DNA from: Propionimicrobium sp. PCR01-08-3
Lineage (GTDB): Bacteria; Actinomycetota; Actinomycetes; Propionibacteriales; Propionibacteriaceae
Assembly (NCBI RefSeq): GCF_030286045.1
Contig: NZ_CP127390.1
Location: 620,001 to 684,000, forward strand
Length of the DNA: 64,000 nt
Direction of reading: 5' to 3'
The notes under the pieces were generated by a model, which saw only the letters and a program-made list of their open reading frames with translations, was not told the DNA's origin and searched no databases. Positions 62,987-64,000 of this stretch are shown in pieces. Both the position numbers and the translations under genes were made by a program. Position 1 is the first letter of the stretch. Each line of letters begins with the position of its first letter.

Positions 62987-64000
62987 TTGTCTCAATCTGA
63001 TTGCGCACCTGAGTCCTTCGCGGCCCTGGGTGTGGATGCAAAGCTGATCGACCCCCTCAAGCAGCAGGGCGCCAGCACCCCTTTCCCGATACAGACCGCC
63101 ACATTGCCGGACACATTGGGCGGCCGTGACGTTCTCGGACGCGGCCGAACCGGTTCGGGGAAGACCCTGGCGTTCTCGATTCCGTTGGTCTCCCGGCTGG
63201 CAGGGCTGACCTCGTCCGGCAACCGGATCACCCGGCACAGCTCGCCCGGAGCACCGCGCGGACTAGTGCTCGCTCCGACACGTGAGTTGGCCAGCCAGAT
63301 CGTCGCCACCATTCAGCCGCTCGCGGACGCAGCCAAGCTGCGCGTGATGACCGTGGTCGGAGGCGTCAGTAAGGCTCCGCAGGTACGGCAGCTGCGGCGA
63401 GGCGCCGACATTGTCGTGGCCACGCCGGGCCGTCTGGAAGACCTGAAGTCAGAAGGCGAACTGCGGTTGGATGATGTTGCGGTCACGGTGCTCGATGAGG
63501 CCGATCACATGGCCGATCTCGGATTTCTGCCGAGCGTCACCCGCATCCTGGCGGCGACTCCCGCCGACGGCCAGCGGATGCTCTTCTCGGCGACCCTCGA
63601 CGGCGGTATCGACAAGCTCGTCAAGCGTTTTCTGCACCGGCCACTGACCCACAGCGTCGATTCGGCATCCTCACCGGTCAGCGAGATGAGCCACTATGCA
63701 CTGCTGGTCGCCGATGCCGGTGAGAAACGGCAGATCATCCGTGAACTTGCGGCCGGCGCGGGCAAGCGTCTGCTGTTCACCCGCACCAAGCATCAGGCCC
63801 GCCGACTGGCCCGCGAGCTCACCGCCGCCGGGATACCGGCCGTCGAGCTGCACGGCAACCTCTCGCAGAACGCCCGTGAGCGAGGTTTGAAGGCGTTCGC
63901 CAGTGGCGAGGTGCGCGTGATGGTGGCCACCGACATCGCTGCCCGGGGCATCCACATAGACAACATCGAACTGGTGGTGCACGTCGATCCGCCGGCCGAA
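62987..64000 (+). CDS. DEAD-box RNA helicase (partial, 3' end beyond window)
   Basis: The open frame begins after a stop at 62957. A TTG at 62987 with GGAAG upstream gives MSQSDCAPESFAALGVD and is the best start, as actinobacterial homologues begin with a similar FxxLGV. Motifs in order are the Q-motif region PFPIQTATLP, motif I GRGRTGSGKT, Ia APTRELASQI, VVGGVSKAPQ, TPGRLED, motif II as DEADH (DEAD with H), and motif III FSATLD. Domain 2 follows with LLFTRTKHQARR and VMVATDIAARGIHI. It unwinds RNA in ribosome assembly or mRNA turnover. The C-terminus is cut off. Confidence 0.92.
   Translation, partial: MSQSDCAPESFAALGVDAKLIDPLKQQGASTPFPIQTATLPDTLGGRDVLGRGRTGSGKTLAFSIPLVSRLAGLTSSGNRITRHSSPGAPRGLVLAPTRELASQIVATIQPLADAAKLRVMTVVGGVSKAPQVRQLRRGADIVVATPGRLEDLKSEGELRLDDVAVTVLDEADHMADLGFLPSVTRILAATPADGQRMLFSATLDGGIDKLVKRFLHRPLTHSVDSASSPVSEMSHYALLVADAGEKRQIIRELAAGAGKRLLFTRTKHQARRLARELTAAGIPAVELHGNLSQNARERGLKAFASGEVRVMVATDIAARGIHIDNIELVVHVDPPAE

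Noticed and set aside
1-64000. CRISPR array, transposase, integrase or phage genes
   Set aside because: No regularly spaced repeats of suitable length and no recombinase or phage-type proteins were recognised on either strand; the suspected junction near 37003 rests only on the truncated gene.

Overview
The window is GC-rich, densely packed bacterial chromosome with short overlaps between co-directional genes. It looks like a Gram-positive actinobacterium. The MurT/GatD pair for lipid II amidation, the DUF3618 gene next to a GroES-like gene, a DinB with a long C-terminal tail and TTG/GTG starts all fit this. A propionibacterium-like host would suit the lactate and sugar emphasis, but no rRNA is present and the genus is an inference.

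Layout. (1) 1-7834 is a lactate locus: a FAD/4Fe-4S D-lactate dehydrogenase-type oxidase (cut by the left edge), a FadR/GntR regulator, lactate permease and LutABC. Two near-identical operators (TGGT-NNN-ACCA core) lie before the oxidase and before the permease, so one regulator probably controls both arms. (2) 7974-12939 is housekeeping: rph, rdgB, thyA, a folA with an unusual insert, a MaoC-like gene and dinB. (3) 12981-20491 (minus) is an operon with an SDR dehydrogenase, a ribose-type ABC importer, a ROK regulator and an FGGY kinase, probably for a pentitol or related sugar. (4) 20801-30569 is a xylose/xylo-oligosaccharide locus: ROK regulator, xylA, xylB, a CUT1 importer without its own ATPase, and a GH120 beta-xylosidase whose two catalytic residues can be placed. 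(5) 30938-34989 (minus) holds a PTS IIBCA permease and Enzyme I. (6) 35393-37799 holds tRNA-Leu(UAG), a peroxiredoxin, DUF3618, a GroES-like gene cut short at its 3' end, and an orphan hypothetical gene. (7) 38118-51836 is the most unusual block: a FrlB-like SIS deglycase, a FrlD-like PfkB kinase, HyuA/HyuB, a Dpp-type peptide ABC importer, a divergent gamma-glutamyltransferase-like hydrolase, and a LacI regulator. A promoter with two candidate LacI-type operators precedes it. (8) 52001-64000 is mixed: a FUSC membrane protein, GatD/MurT, an NmrA-like reductase, an AspT-like transporter, a YggS PLP-binding protein, a large MacB/FtsX-type ABC protein and the start of a DEAD-box helicase.

The best candidate for an undescribed system is block 7. 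The kinase and deglycase resemble those that split Amadori compounds (fructosyl-amino acids) into glucose-6-phosphate and an amino acid. Here they are translationally coupled to an ATP-dependent lactam/hydantoin hydrolase pair and grouped with a peptide importer and an amidohydrolase that lacks the usual gamma-glutamyl recognition residues. A pathway for glycated glutamine/pyroglutamate compounds or glycated peptides is a coherent but untested reading.
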